Source: Frateuria defendens | GTDB taxonomy: Bacteria > Pseudomonadota > Gammaproteobacteria > Xanthomonadales > Rhodanobacteraceae | Direction of reading: 5' to 3' | Length of the DNA stretch: 46,007 nt | NCBI RefSeq assembly: GCF_001182895.1 | Contig: NZ_LFQR01000057.1 | Coordinates: 1-46,007, forward strand | Part shown: piece by piece, positions 8,599 through 16,723 of the stretch | Layout: each line of letters begins with the position of its first letter | Position numbering within the stretch: the first letter of the stretch is position 1 | Notes under the pieces: generated by a model | What the model saw: only the letters and a program-made list of their open reading frames with translations | Databases searched by the model: none | What the model was told of the DNA's origin: nothing | Translations under genes and position numbers: made by a program

Positions 8599-9444
8599 AT
8601 GACTTTCAACGTTCTCCTGCAATACCTCCTCCCCCACCGCGCCCTCTCGCGCGTGGTCTACTGGGCCACCCGCTGGACCTTCTCGCCGTGGAAGAACTTC
8701 CTGATCGGCCAGATCGTGCGGCACTACGACGTGGACATGAGCCAGGCGCTGCAGCCCGACGCGCTGGCCTATCAGCACTTCAATGCGTTCTTCACCCGCA
8801 AGCTGCGGCCCGACGCGCGCCAGGCGGATGCCGACCCCGCCACCGTGATCTCGCCCGCCGACGGGCGCATCAGCCAGGCCGGGCCGATCGTGGACGGGCG
8901 CATCTTCCAGGCCAAGGGCCAGAGCTATACCGCCGCCGAGCTGCTGGGCGAGGAGGCCGCGGCCGCGCCCTATCGCAACGGCCGCTTCGCCACCGTGTAC
9001 CTGTCGCCGCGCGACTACCACCGCGTGCACATGCCGCTCAAGGGCACGCTGAAGGAGACCGTGCACGTGCCCGGCCGCATCTTCAGCGTGGCGCCGTTCG
9101 CGGTGGAGGCGATCCCGCGCTTGTTCGCGCGCAACGAGCGGCTGGTGTGCCACTTCGAGGGCGAACACGGGCCGTTCGCGGTGGTGATGGTGGGCGCGAT
9201 CCTGGTGTCCTCGGTGGCCACCGTGTGGGACGGCCTGGTGATCCCGCCCTATGCGCCGTCGATCCGCCGCAAGTCCTTCGCCGGGCAAGACATCACGCTG
9301 GCGCGCTTCGCCGAGATGGCCCGCTTCAACATGGGCTCCACCGTGATCCTGCTGCTGCCCGAAGGCATGGCCGAACTCGACGCGCTCGCGCCGCAGCAGG
9401 CGGTGAAGGTCGGCCAGCGGCTGGGGATGCTGGGCCAGGACTGA
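8599..9444 (+). CDS. psd: Phosphatidylserine decarboxylase proenzyme
   Basis: Makes phosphatidylethanolamine from phosphatidylserine at the inner membrane. The protein is 281 residues. Family motifs are NAFFTRKLRPDAR, SPADGRI (residues 85-91), YLSPRDYHRVHMP (catalytic His region, 135-147) and FNMGSTVILLLP, where Gly246-Ser247 is the self-cleavage site that gives the pyruvoyl group. I preferred ATG 8599 to the upstream ATG at 8575 because MTFNVLLQYLLPH matches the family start and because the TATAAT at 8586-8591 lies between the two. The gene stands alone between the receptor terminator and a hypothetical gene. Confidence 0.96.
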   Translation: MTFNVLLQYLLPHRALSRVVYWATRWTFSPWKNFLIGQIVRHYDVDMSQALQPDALAYQHFNAFFTRKLRPDARQADADPATVISPADGRISQAGPIVDGRIFQAKGQSYTAAELLGEEAAAAPYRNGRFATVYLSPRDYHRVHMPLKGTLKETVHVPGRIFSVAPFAVEAIPRLFARNERLVCHFEGEHGPFAVVMVGAILVSSVATVWDGLVIPPYAPSIRRKSFAGQDITLARFAEMARFNMGSTVILLLPEGMAELDALAPQQAVKVGQRLGMLGQD

Positions 9445-9562
9445 CGCAATGCGTCGTTTTGTGACGCCCTAGGCTCAAACCCGCCGTCACATCCCGCTAT
9501 GTTCGGTCGTTAACGCCGGCGGCACCCTCGTCGCCGGCGGCAGACCGATCCGAGGGGAACGC

Positions 9563-10003
9563 ATGCGCCTACTCAGCCAGCTGATCGCACTGGGCCGCCA
9601 TCGCCAGTTGAACCGCCAGTTCCGCACCATCGAACGCAACATCCAGGCTTTGCCCCGCCAGGGGCGCGCACGCCTGGGCGCCCTCACCCTGCGCGAGATC
9701 GGCCAGGCCTCGCGCAGCGATTTTCCCCACCTCTACGGCACGCCGCCGGAGCAGCGCTACCTGCCGTGGGGCCAGGGCACCATGATCGGCTACGCCCGCG
9801 CCCGCTCCGAGAATGCCGAGGTCGCCCTGCGCGGCATGGCGCTGTGGCTGGCGGCGGCCTATCACGAAACCAAGGATGCGCCCCATGCCGGCCTACGTGC
9901 GCAGCATCGCCAGCTGATGCGCATCGTGCGCGAACTCAAGGAACTGCGCGGCGACAAGGCGGATGCCGCCAGCGCGTGGATGCACTCGGGCACAACGGCC
10001 TGA
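9563..10003 (+). CDS. Conserved hypothetical protein, 146 residues
   Basis: I do not recognise a family. The product is a soluble, basic protein with no signal peptide or membrane segment: MRLLSQLIALGRHRQLNRQFR at the start, a central LYGTPPEQRYLPWGQGTMIGYARARS, and a probably helical second half (MALWLAAAYHETKDAPHAGL, LMRIVRELKELRG). A clear ribosome site (gagggga) precedes the ATG at 9563. It converges on the lytic transglycosylase gene with only 15 bp between stops. Codon use is like the neighbours, which argues for a real gene. Confidence 0.65.
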   Translation: MRLLSQLIALGRHRQLNRQFRTIERNIQALPRQGRARLGALTLREIGQASRSDFPHLYGTPPEQRYLPWGQGTMIGYARARSENAEVALRGMALWLAAAYHETKDAPHAGLRAQHRQLMRIVRELKELRGDKADAASAWMHSGTTA

Positions 10004-10018
10004 GCGCCGCGCCCGCGA

Positions 10019-11530
10019 TCAGCGGCAGGACGGCAGCTTCAGCGCCTGCCCCACCTTCAGGTGGTGGTGCCTGAGGTCGTTGAGCTCGGCCACTTCGCGC
10101 ACGTCGGAGCAACCCATCTTGCGCACGATGCCCGCCAGGGTGTCGCCCCGCCGTACCACGTAGGAGCGGGCCCGCGCGGCGGCGCGCGAGGAAGGCGCCG
10201 GCGGCGCCGAAACCATCGCCGGCACCACCGGCAGCACCGCGGTGTGCAGGTCGTTGGCCAGGATCGGCCACGGCCCGTCCACGCAGCGCGCGGCATAGGC
10301 GGGCTCCAGCAGCCTGGGCACCGCCAGCTGCGCGCCGGCTGGCTGCACCACCTGCGGGTCCAGCCGCGGATTGAGGTTGCGCAGGGTGCGGAACCAGCCC
10401 TCCGGCATGCCGCCGGCCGAGCCCAGGCACACGGTGAGCTCGCTGATCGACGCCGCCCGCTTCAGCACCACGCGGCCGGGCACGCCGTCCACCTTGGGGA
10501 AGCGCAGGTTGTAGCTGTCCGGATGCAGGAACAGCCACGCCGCCGCCAGCACCGCCGGCACGTATTCGCGCGTCTCCTGCGAGACCTGGCTGTAGATCTT
10601 CGGGTCGTAGAGGCTCACCGACGGGTCGTCGCCCGCCATGCGCCGCATGCGCCCCTCCCCGCCGTTGTAGGCGGCCAGGGTCAGTTCGAGGTTGTTGTTG
10701 AAGGCGCGCAGCTGCTCGTCGAGGTACTCGGCATTGGCACGCGCCGCGGCGGCCGGGTCGAAGCGCATGTCGAAGCCGCTGTCGCTGGTGAGGCCAAAGC
10801 GCATGCCGGTGGCGTACATGAACTGCAACGGCCCCGCCGCGCCCGAGCGCGACACCGCATGCACCTTGCCGCCCGATTCCTTGGCCAGGATGCCGAACAG
10901 CAGCGCCTCGGGCAGGTCGGCCTGCTGGTACTGCGGCCACATCTGGTAGCGCAGGTACTGGTAATTGACCCAGGCGTCCATCAGGTTCGGGCGCCACTGG
11001 GTCAGCCACATCTCCAGCGCGGCTTTCACCGGGCCGTTCATGGCGATCAACTCGGACAGCTTCTGCCCGCGCAGCAGGGTCACGCTGCGCTGGGCCTGCG
11101 GCAGCGCCTGGGTGACGGGCGAGCCCTCGTTGCCCACGGTGGCGCCTTCGGGCGCCGCGTCGCCCAGGCTGTCGGCCTCGTCGCCGTCGAAGAAGCTGCC
11201 GTCCTTGAGGCGCAACAGCCGGTCGAACACGGAGAAGAAGCGCTGCGGGTCGCAGCCCGCCGTGTCGCCGCAGCGCGCGGCGGCGTTCTTGAGCTGGTCG
11301 AGCGAGGCGTCGAGTGTTTTCTGCGAGGCCTGTGCGTTGCCCTCGCGCGCCTGCACCAGCGCCGTCTCGTAGCCCTTGCTGGCCTGGTCGAGCTGGGCGT
11401 ACAGCGCCAAGGCACCCGCCGGCGCCGCGCCGCCCTTCACGCCGCCGCCTCCCGCACACGCGGCAAGCGCGGCCGTGGCCGCGGCGAGCAAGGTGGTACG
11501 CAGGATTCCGGAACGGGAGAGCGACGGCAT
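10019..11530 (-). CDS. Membrane-bound lytic murein transglycosylase with LysM domain (MltD-like lipoprotein)
   Basis: Cleaves peptidoglycan glycan strands with formation of 1,6-anhydromuramic acid. The product is 503 residues. A lipoprotein signal ends in LAAC (Cys25), so it should be lipidated. The SLT domain covers about 205-330, with catalytic Glu218 in ILAKESGG, then SGAAGPLQFMYATG and the LAAYNGGEGRMRRM motif. A spacer leads to one C-terminal LysM domain (about 452-500, SYVVRRGDTLAGIVRKMGCS ... LKVGQALKLPS) for glycan binding. The MltD of E. coli has the same order but usually two LysM repeats. It has a recognisable promoter of its own at 11560-11588. Confidence 0.9.
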   Translation of the reverse strand: MPSLSRSGILRTTLLAAATAALAACAGGGGVKGGAAPAGALALYAQLDQASKGYETALVQAREGNAQASQKTLDASLDQLKNAAARCGDTAGCDPQRFFSVFDRLLRLKDGSFFDGDEADSLGDAAPEGATVGNEGSPVTQALPQAQRSVTLLRGQKLSELIAMNGPVKAALEMWLTQWRPNLMDAWVNYQYLRYQMWPQYQQADLPEALLFGILAKESGGKVHAVSRSGAAGPLQFMYATGMRFGLTSDSGFDMRFDPAAAARANAEYLDEQLRAFNNNLELTLAAYNGGEGRMRRMAGDDPSVSLYDPKIYSQVSQETREYVPAVLAAAWLFLHPDSYNLRFPKVDGVPGRVVLKRAASISELTVCLGSAGGMPEGWFRTLRNLNPRLDPQVVQPAGAQLAVPRLLEPAYAARCVDGPWPILANDLHTAVLPVVPAMVSAPPAPSSRAAARARSYVVRRGDTLAGIVRKMGCSDVREVAELNDLRHHHLKVGQALKLPSCR

Positions 11531-11559
11531 GGCAGGCGACCACCTTCTAGAAGCGGTAC

Positions 11560-11588
11560 ACGATAGTGGGCGTAAGAAACTGATTCAA
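11560..11588 (-). promoter_or_regulatory. Promoter of the lytic transglycosylase gene
   Basis: Read on the minus strand: TTGAAT (11588-11583), 17 bp, TATCGT (11565-11560), four of six matches in each box. The start of transcription would be near 11553, with aaggtgg as ribosome site before the ATG at 11530. Confidence 0.5.
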
Positions 11589-11730
11589 TAAAACTTGATC
11601 GCCCATCGCATAGCCCGCTCACGCGCCGCGAAGGTGGCGCCCCTGCTGCCCCGGCCGCAACGGCCGGCATGGCGCCAAAGCAGTCCCGGCGGCAGCCCGC
11701 GCGACTTGGTCGCCGCCCCGCCCCGGCGAC

Positions 11731-11736
11731 TACAAT
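11731..11736 (+). promoter_or_regulatory. -10 box of the YjgR-like ATPase operon
   Basis: TACAAT lies 27 bp before the ATG at 11764 in GC-rich DNA. The -35 is not convincing. Confidence 0.4.
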
Positions 11737-11763
11737 CGTCCCGTTCCCAACGGATGGATGTAC

Positions 11764-13263
11764 ATGAGCGAGATCCTGATCGGCCGCAACGACGCGGCCA
11801 GCGTCGCCCTCGACCCGCACTACGGCAACCGCCACGGCATGATCGCGGGCGCCACCGGCACCGGCAAATCGGTGTCGCTGATGGTGCTGGCCGAAGGTTT
11901 CTCGCGCCTGGGCGTGCCCTGCTTCCTGGCCGACGCCAAGGGCGACCTGGCCGGGCTCTCGCAGGCCGCCGGCGCACCGGGCGACAAGCTCAAGGCGCGA
12001 CTGGAGAAGCTCAAGCTCGCCGACTGGAAACCACAGGCCAACCCGGTGGTGTTCTGGGACCTCTACGGCAAGCTCGGCCACCCGGTGCGCGCCACCATCA
12101 GCGAGATGGGCCCCACCCTGCTCGGCCGCGTGCTGGAGCTCAACGACACCCAGCAGGGCGTGCTGGAGATCGCCTTCAAGGTCGCCGACGACCACGGCTG
12201 GCTGCTGCTCGACCTCGACGACCTGCGCGCCATGCTCGGCTTCGCCGCCGAGAACGCCAAGGAGATCTCCACCAGCTACGGCCTGATCAGCACGCAGAGC
12301 ATCGCCGCCATCCAGCGCGCCCTGCTCAAGCTCGAGCAGGACGGCGCCGAGCAGTTCTTCGGCGAGCCCGCGCTGGAGCTGGCCGACCTGATGCACCAGG
12401 ACATGAGCGGCCGCGGCGTGATCAACGTGCTGGCCGCCGACCAGTTGATCCTAAAGCCCCGCCTCTACGCCACCTTCCTGCTGTGGCTGCTGTCGGAGCT
12501 GTTCGAGCAGCTGCCGGAAGTGGGCGACATCGAGCAGCCCAAGCTGGTGTTCTTCTTCGACGAGGCGCACCTGCTGTTCGACGACTGCCCGCCCGCGCTG
12601 CGCCAGCGCGTGGAGCAGGTGGTGCGGCTGATCCGCTCCAAGGGCGTGGGCGTGTACTTCTGCTCGCAGAACCCCGACGACGTGCCGGGCGAGATCCTCG
12701 GCCAGTTGGGCAACCGCGTGCAGCACGCGCTGCGCGCCTTCACCCCGCGCGACCAGAAGGCGGTGAGGGCCGCCGCCGAGACTTTCGTCGCCAACCCCAA
12801 ATTGAACGTGGCCGAGGCGATCACCCAGCTCGCCGTGGGCGAGGCGCTGGCCTCCACCCTCGGCAACGGCGGCGTGCCCAGCCCGGTCGAGCAGGTGCTG
12901 GTGACGGCGCCCGAGTGCCGCATCGGCGCCATCACCGAGGCCGAGCGCGCCGCCGTGCGCCAGCGCTCACCGATCGGCGGCAAGTACGACACCGCGGTCA
13001 ACCGCGAATCGGCCGCCGAGCTGCTGGCCAAGCGCGCGGCCGACAAGAGCGCGGACGTTGAGAGCGCCGCGAAGGACGCGCCCGCCGGCGCAGGCGCCGG
13101 CTGGGGCGATGCGCTGCGCGACGCCCTGCTCGGCACCAAGCGCCGCCAGGGCATGATCGAGGCGGTGGCCAAGTCCACCCTGCGCGCCGCCGGCACCAAG
13201 CTCGGCCAGCAGATCGTGCGCGGCGTGCTGGGCGGCATCTTCGGCGGCGGCAGCCGCCGCTGA
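11764..13263 (+). CDS. HerA/VirB4-like P-loop ATPase, DUF853 (YjgR family)
   Basis: A 499-residue ATPase of the helicase HerA-like family; the cellular role of the YjgR branch is not established. Walker A GATGTGKS is at residues 29-36 and Walker B is LVFFFDEAHLLFDD. A YFCSQNPDDVPGEILGQLGNRVQHALRAFTP block is typical of the family. The C-terminal tail is Ala/Gly-rich and ends in GGIFGGGSRR. I chose ATG 11764 (MSEILIGRN) over 11758 because related proteins begin in that way and ggatgg sits at the right distance. A DUF1523 gene follows after 14 bp, so the two are probably an operon. Confidence 0.9.
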   Translation: MSEILIGRNDAASVALDPHYGNRHGMIAGATGTGKSVSLMVLAEGFSRLGVPCFLADAKGDLAGLSQAAGAPGDKLKARLEKLKLADWKPQANPVVFWDLYGKLGHPVRATISEMGPTLLGRVLELNDTQQGVLEIAFKVADDHGWLLLDLDDLRAMLGFAAENAKEISTSYGLISTQSIAAIQRALLKLEQDGAEQFFGEPALELADLMHQDMSGRGVINVLAADQLILKPRLYATFLLWLLSELFEQLPEVGDIEQPKLVFFFDEAHLLFDDCPPALRQRVEQVVRLIRSKGVGVYFCSQNPDDVPGEILGQLGNRVQHALRAFTPRDQKAVRAAAETFVANPKLNVAEAITQLAVGEALASTLGNGGVPSPVEQVLVTAPECRIGAITEAERAAVRQRSPIGGKYDTAVNRESAAELLAKRAADKSADVESAAKDAPAGAGAGWGDALRDALLGTKRRQGMIEAVAKSTLRAAGTKLGQQIVRGVLGGIFGGGSRR

Positions 13264-13277
13264 GGGAGGAACTCACG

Positions 13278-13829
13278 ATGAAACAGCTCAAGCGCATCGG
13301 TCTGCTCGCCATCCTGCTGCTGGCCGTCGCCGTCGGCCTCGGCCTGCACTACGTGCTGCCGCACCACGCCGTGGTCTACCTCACCGGCACCGAGGTGAAG
13401 CGGATGGACCACAACGGCATCGTCACCGCCAACAACCCCGCCGACGGGCCGACCCGCGACGTCTACTTCATCAACGCCGAGACGCCGCAGACGCACGAGC
13501 CGCGCGTGTTCCGCAACGACGACACGCGCTTCGGCTTCCCGTGGTACTTCAAGTTCGACGCCGCCGACCTGCAGGCGCAGGCCCAGGGGCTGGCGCGCAA
13601 CGAGAAACAGCTGGTGCTGGTGACCTACTACGGCTGGCGCCTGCGCATGTTCTCGGCCTTCCCCAACGCGGTGTCGGTGAGCGCCACCGACAGCGCCGAG
13701 CCGCCGTTCCCGTGGTTCAACACGGTGCTGTTGCTGCTGGTGCTGGGCGTGGCGGTCTATCTCGCCCTGCTCGCGCGGCGCTGGAAGCGCTACCGCCGCG
13801 GCAAGCCGCCGGGCGGCGCCGGCGCCTGA
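13278..13829 (+). CDS. DUF1523-family membrane protein
   Basis: A 183-residue protein with an N-terminal membrane segment (about 7-28, [20 protein letters not shown]), an extracytoplasmic domain and a second membrane helix near 153-171 ([17 protein letters not shown]), followed by a basic cytoplasmic tail. The conserved DUF1523 pattern is present: [41 protein letters not shown] and [21 protein letters not shown]. Function unknown. The strong ribosome site ggagga is 14 bp behind the ATPase gene, which suggests they are translated from one message and may act together at the membrane. Confidence 0.82.
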   Translation: MKQLKRIGLLAILLLAVAVGLGLHYVLPHHAVVYLTGTEVKRMDHNGIVTANNPADGPTRDVYFINAETPQTHEPRVFRNDDTRFGFPWYFKFDAADLQAQAQGLARNEKQLVLVTYYGWRLRMFSAFPNAVSVSATDSAEPPFPWFNTVLLLLVLGVAVYLALLARRWKRYRRGKPPGGAGA

Positions 13830-13887
13830 CGCCACCACACACTCCTGCATCCCCTCTTCCCCACCCCCGATTCCCTGTCTCACGCCC

Positions 13888-14391
13888 ATGAGCCGCTGGC
13901 GCCCCCCCGCACCCCGTTCCACCGCCATCATCACCCGCGACGGCTTCGAGAGGCTCAAGGCCGAGCTCGACCACCTGTGGCACACGCTGCGGCCCGACGT
14001 GGTCAAGGCACTGGCCGCCGCCGCGGCCGAGGGCGACCGCTCGGAGAACGCGGAATACACCTACCGCAAGAAGCAGCTGGGCGAGATCGACCGCCGCGTG
14101 CGCTACCTGTCCAAGCGCATTCCCTCGCTGAAAGTGGCCGAAGGGCGGCCGGCCGACGGCGAGGTGGTGTTCTTCGGCGCGTGGGTGGAGCTGGAGAACG
14201 TCGCCAGCGGCGATAGCCACCGCTACCGCATCGTCGGCCCCGACGAGACCGACGCCAGGCTCGGCTGGATCAGCATCGACTCGCCGCTGGCGCAGGCGAT
14301 GCTGAAGAAGCGCCTGGATGACGAGTTCGAGGCCCAGCTGCCCGGCGGGCGCTGCGGCTTCGCCATCGTCGCGGTGAGCTACGACGGCTAG
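13888..14391 (+). CDS. greB: Transcription elongation factor GreB
   Basis: Stimulates RNA cleavage by backtracked RNA polymerase. The 167-residue protein has the N-terminal coiled coil with the acidic tip ([35 protein letters not shown]) and the C-terminal FKBP-like domain ([12 protein letters not shown] ... [26 protein letters not shown]). YTYRKKQL with long [10 protein letters not shown] is typical of GreB rather than GreA. No clear ribosome site precedes ATG 13888, and the C-rich 58 bp after the DUF1523 gene shows no promoter, so co-transcription is possible. Confidence 0.94.
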   Translation: MSRWRPPAPRSTAIITRDGFERLKAELDHLWHTLRPDVVKALAAAAAEGDRSENAEYTYRKKQLGEIDRRVRYLSKRIPSLKVAEGRPADGEVVFFGAWVELENVASGDSHRYRIVGPDETDARLGWISIDSPLAQAMLKKRLDDEFEAQLPGGRCGFAIVAVSYDG

Positions 14392-14400
14392 CCGCCAACG

Positions 14401-14434
14401 AAAAAGGGCCGCCGGCGCAACGCACCGGCGGCCC
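14401..14434 (-). terminator. Intrinsic terminator of the secreted hypothetical gene
   Basis: A perfect 10-bp stem (gggccgccgg / ccggcggccc) carries a run of five A on the plus strand to its left, which reads as a T-run after the hairpin on the minus strand. It thus terminates the gene at 14449-14982; on the plus strand it lacks a T-run after greB. Confidence 0.8.
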
Positions 14435-14448
14435 CGTCCGTCGAACGC

Positions 14449-14982
14449 TTACTTGTCGCCGCCGGCGGACTCGTCGCCCGCCTGCATCAGCGCGGCGATC
14501 TGCGACTGGTGCGACTCGTAGAAGGCCACGTTGGCCTTGTTGATCTTGTTCTGGTCGACGTAGCGCGCCAGCTCCGGCTGGGTCTTGGCCTGCACCGCGA
14601 TGCCGGCGTTCATCAGCGCGATGTTGGCGAGCAGGAACTCGCGCGGGGTGAAGCCGTGCTTGGCGACCAGTGGCTCGATGCGCTTGTCGCCGCTCATGGC
14701 CTGCTTCACCAGGTCGTCCAGGGTGTGGATCTGCGAAGGGTCGCCCGCCTGCTGCGACTTGATGCCCATCGCCTTGCCTTCCTTGGTGGTGGCCACCAGG
14801 CGGTTGAACACGTCCTCGTTCAAGGTGTAGGTGCGGATCGCCTGCTGGTCGGCCTCCGGCAGGCCGGGCGCGGCCTGCGCCTGCGCCCACAGCGGCAGCA
14901 GCAGCATCAACAGCGCGAACAGTCCGCCCCAGGCTCGGCGCAGCATCGGGCCTCGCGACAGTTGGGTGGTCCGTGCGTTCAT
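14449..14982 (-). CDS. Secreted hypothetical protein
   Basis: A 177-residue protein with an N-terminal signal peptide (LRRAWGGLFALLMLLLPLWAQA, cleavage near AQA) and a mostly helical mature part. I do not recognise the family with certainty. Stretches such as LNEDVFNRLVATTKEGKAMGI, VAKHGFTPREFLLANIALMNAG and VDQNKINKANVAFYESHQSQIAALM suggest a small helical periplasmic protein. I chose the ATG at 14982 because a gagg ribosome site precedes it; the frame is open to 15027. It has its own terminator and is not linked to an obvious partner. It borders the decayed phnD-like gene upstream. Confidence 0.75.
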   Translation of the reverse strand: MNARTTQLSRGPMLRRAWGGLFALLMLLLPLWAQAQAAPGLPEADQQAIRTYTLNEDVFNRLVATTKEGKAMGIKSQQAGDPSQIHTLDDLVKQAMSGDKRIEPLVAKHGFTPREFLLANIALMNAGIAVQAKTQPELARYVDQNKINKANVAFYESHQSQIAALMQAGDESAGGDK

Positions 14983-15039
14983 CGGCAACCTCGTCGGTGC
15001 TTGCAAAAGGGACCACGAGCCTAGCACCCCCCGCCCCGC

Positions 15040-15843
15040 CTCGACCGCAAAAGCGGGGCCAGGGGTTCAGCTGCCGCAAAGACTCGCGATGCTCCCGCTC
15101 GATCTGCGCGAGGCGCGCGTCGCGAGCCTGCTCGCCGATCCAGCGAGCAGGCTCGGCCTGCTGGCAGCAGCATGTAGCGCATGTCGACGAAGGGCCGCAG
15201 CACGCGGCTGCCGGCCGGCGCGAAGCCCGCCAGGTCCGGGATGCGCGCGAGATTGCCACGCTCGCGCTCGCCGGCCACGCCCGCCCCGTGGCCGTAGCCG
15301 AGGATGAAGGCGGCCAGCCGTTCGCGCAGCGGGGCATCGAGGCCCTCGCGCAGCACCAGCACGCCCGCGGGGATCGGCGGCGAGCGCCAGCGCCCCGGCT
15401 GCGCCAGTAGGCCGTCGAGATCGCGGATCGGCCCGCCGGCGCGCACGATCAGCAGGGCCGCGTTGCCCTGGACGCCGTCGCGTCGCGCGAACTGCGCCAC
15501 CACGCGCATGCGCTGGCGCGTGACCGCCTCCACGGAGAGGAAGGCCACGTCCACCTTCTGCGCCGCGATCGCCTCGGACAGACCCGCGTAGCGGCTCACC
15601 GACACCATCGACACCGGCCGGCCCAGCTGCCGCGAGAGGTCGTCCAGCAAGGGCTTCCACTGCTGGCGCGACTCGGCCGCGCTGCCGATCGGCAGGATGC
15701 CGAAGCGGATCATGCCGAAGCGGATCATGCCGAAGCGGATCGGCTCGCCGGCGGCCGGCGCCGCGCGCGGCGCGGCCGAGCAGCAAGCCCAGCACCCATG
15801 CGAACCCGACAGACCGCCCCCGGCCCGACCGTATCGCGCCCAT
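15040..15843 (-). pseudogene. PhnD/SsuA-like periplasmic substrate-binding protein, decayed
   Basis: Parts of a phosphonate/phosphite-type binding protein can be read only by changing frame. A signal peptide (MGAIRSGRGRSVGFAWVLGL) starts at 15843 in one frame. From about 15780 a second frame gives RFGILPIGSAAESRQQWKPLL, SRYAGLSEAIAAQKVDVAFLS and PIRDLDGLLAQPGRWR. That stretch joins directly to SPPIPAGVLVLREGLDAPLRERLAAFILGYG, so the middle of the ligand-binding fold (roughly 80-100 residues expected) is missing at about 15385. From about 15160 a third frame gives the helical end ARWIGEQARDARLAQIEREH. A five-codon unit is triplicated near the N-terminus. With two frameshifts, a deletion and a duplication it cannot make a working protein. 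Confidence 0.75.
15697..15741. repeat. Three perfect tandem copies of a 15-bp unit
   Basis: The unit atgccgaagcggatc occurs three times head to tail at 15697, 15712 and 15727. On the minus strand it encodes repeated IRFGM within the start of the decayed phnD-like gene. Because 15 is a multiple of three the duplication itself keeps the frame; it looks like replication slippage. Confidence 0.95.
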
Positions 15844-15906
15844 GCCCTGTCCCCCGTACCGCTCCGGCAGGTTATCAGCGTTGCGCGGCCGCGGCGGACG
15901 CCGCCG

Positions 15907-16716
15907 CTAGCCGGCCAGCGGCGCGGGATAGCGCCGGCCGCTGCGCAGCGGCCGGAAACAGAGCGCATCGTGGTAGAACGCCTCCGCGCCGTTGTCCGCG
16001 TGCCAGTGCGGGATGCCGGACAGCGGCAGCGGGCGCAGCTCCTGCGGATCGCCCAGCAGGCATCCTTCGGCGATCGCCCTCGCGCAGCAGGCCAGCGCCC
16101 GCTCCATGCCGCCCTCTGCCGGCAGCTGCACCGCCAGCGCCTTGGCCACCAGCAGGCGGCCCGGCGTCAGCGCGTGCTCCAGCAGCGCGTGACCGAACAC
16201 GGCGACCTCGATGCGCCCGTCCGCCCAGGCCTGCCGCTCGCGCCAGAACAGGCCGTGCCAGTCGTGCGCGTCCCACAGCGCGAGCAGGGCCGGGTCGCGC
16301 AGCACCACCACCGCGCCGGCCTCGTCGAAATGGGTGAGCGCGCATTGCGGCCGCGAGCGCTGCTTGGTGCCCATGTGCGCGATCTCGCCCACCTGGCGCC
16401 GGTTCAGCGCCCGCTTGAGCGATGGATAACGCAGCCACGCCAGCGCGTTGAACAGGTCGTGCCAGTTGCGCTCACGGGTGGCGACGACACCGCGCTCGGC
16501 GATGCGCTGCTCGTAGTGCAGGCCGTCGGCGAGCAGCGCCGGCGTCTGCGCGGCGAAGCGCACGGCGGCTCCGGTCGGCAGGCCCGCATTGAGCGCCTCG
16601 ATGGACGGCCATTCGGCGCCCTCGAGCCAGCCGGCATGCTCGCGCCAGGCCGCCAGCGGCATGCGCTCGAACACGTCGCGGTCGACCGTGCCGCGCGGCG
16701 GCGCGACGTAGCGCAT
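15907..16716 (-). CDS. DUF3025 domain protein
   Basis: A 269-residue cytoplasmic protein of unknown function. The DUF3025 pattern is visible: FAAQTPALLADGLHYEQRI, the WHDLFNALAWLRYPSLKRALN block, a QCALTHFDEAGAVVV segment, LFWRERQAWADGRIEVAVFGHALLEH and GIPHWHADN near the end. I chose ATG 16716 (MRYVAPPRGTVDRDVF). It begins 7 bp after the rimO stop codon on the same strand, so the two are almost certainly one operon, and it may depend on rimO for translation. No catalytic motif of a known enzyme is recognised. Confidence 0.85.
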   Translation of the reverse strand: MRYVAPPRGTVDRDVFERMPLAAWREHAGWLEGAEWPSIEALNAGLPTGAAVRFAAQTPALLADGLHYEQRIAERGVVATRERNWHDLFNALAWLRYPSLKRALNRRQVGEIAHMGTKQRSRPQCALTHFDEAGAVVVLRDPALLALWDAHDWHGLFWRERQAWADGRIEVAVFGHALLEHALTPGRLLVAKALAVQLPAEGGMERALACCARAIAEGCLLGDPQELRPLPLSGIPHWHADNGAEAFYHDALCFRPLRSGRRYPAPLAG

Positions 16717-16723
16717 GGACGGC

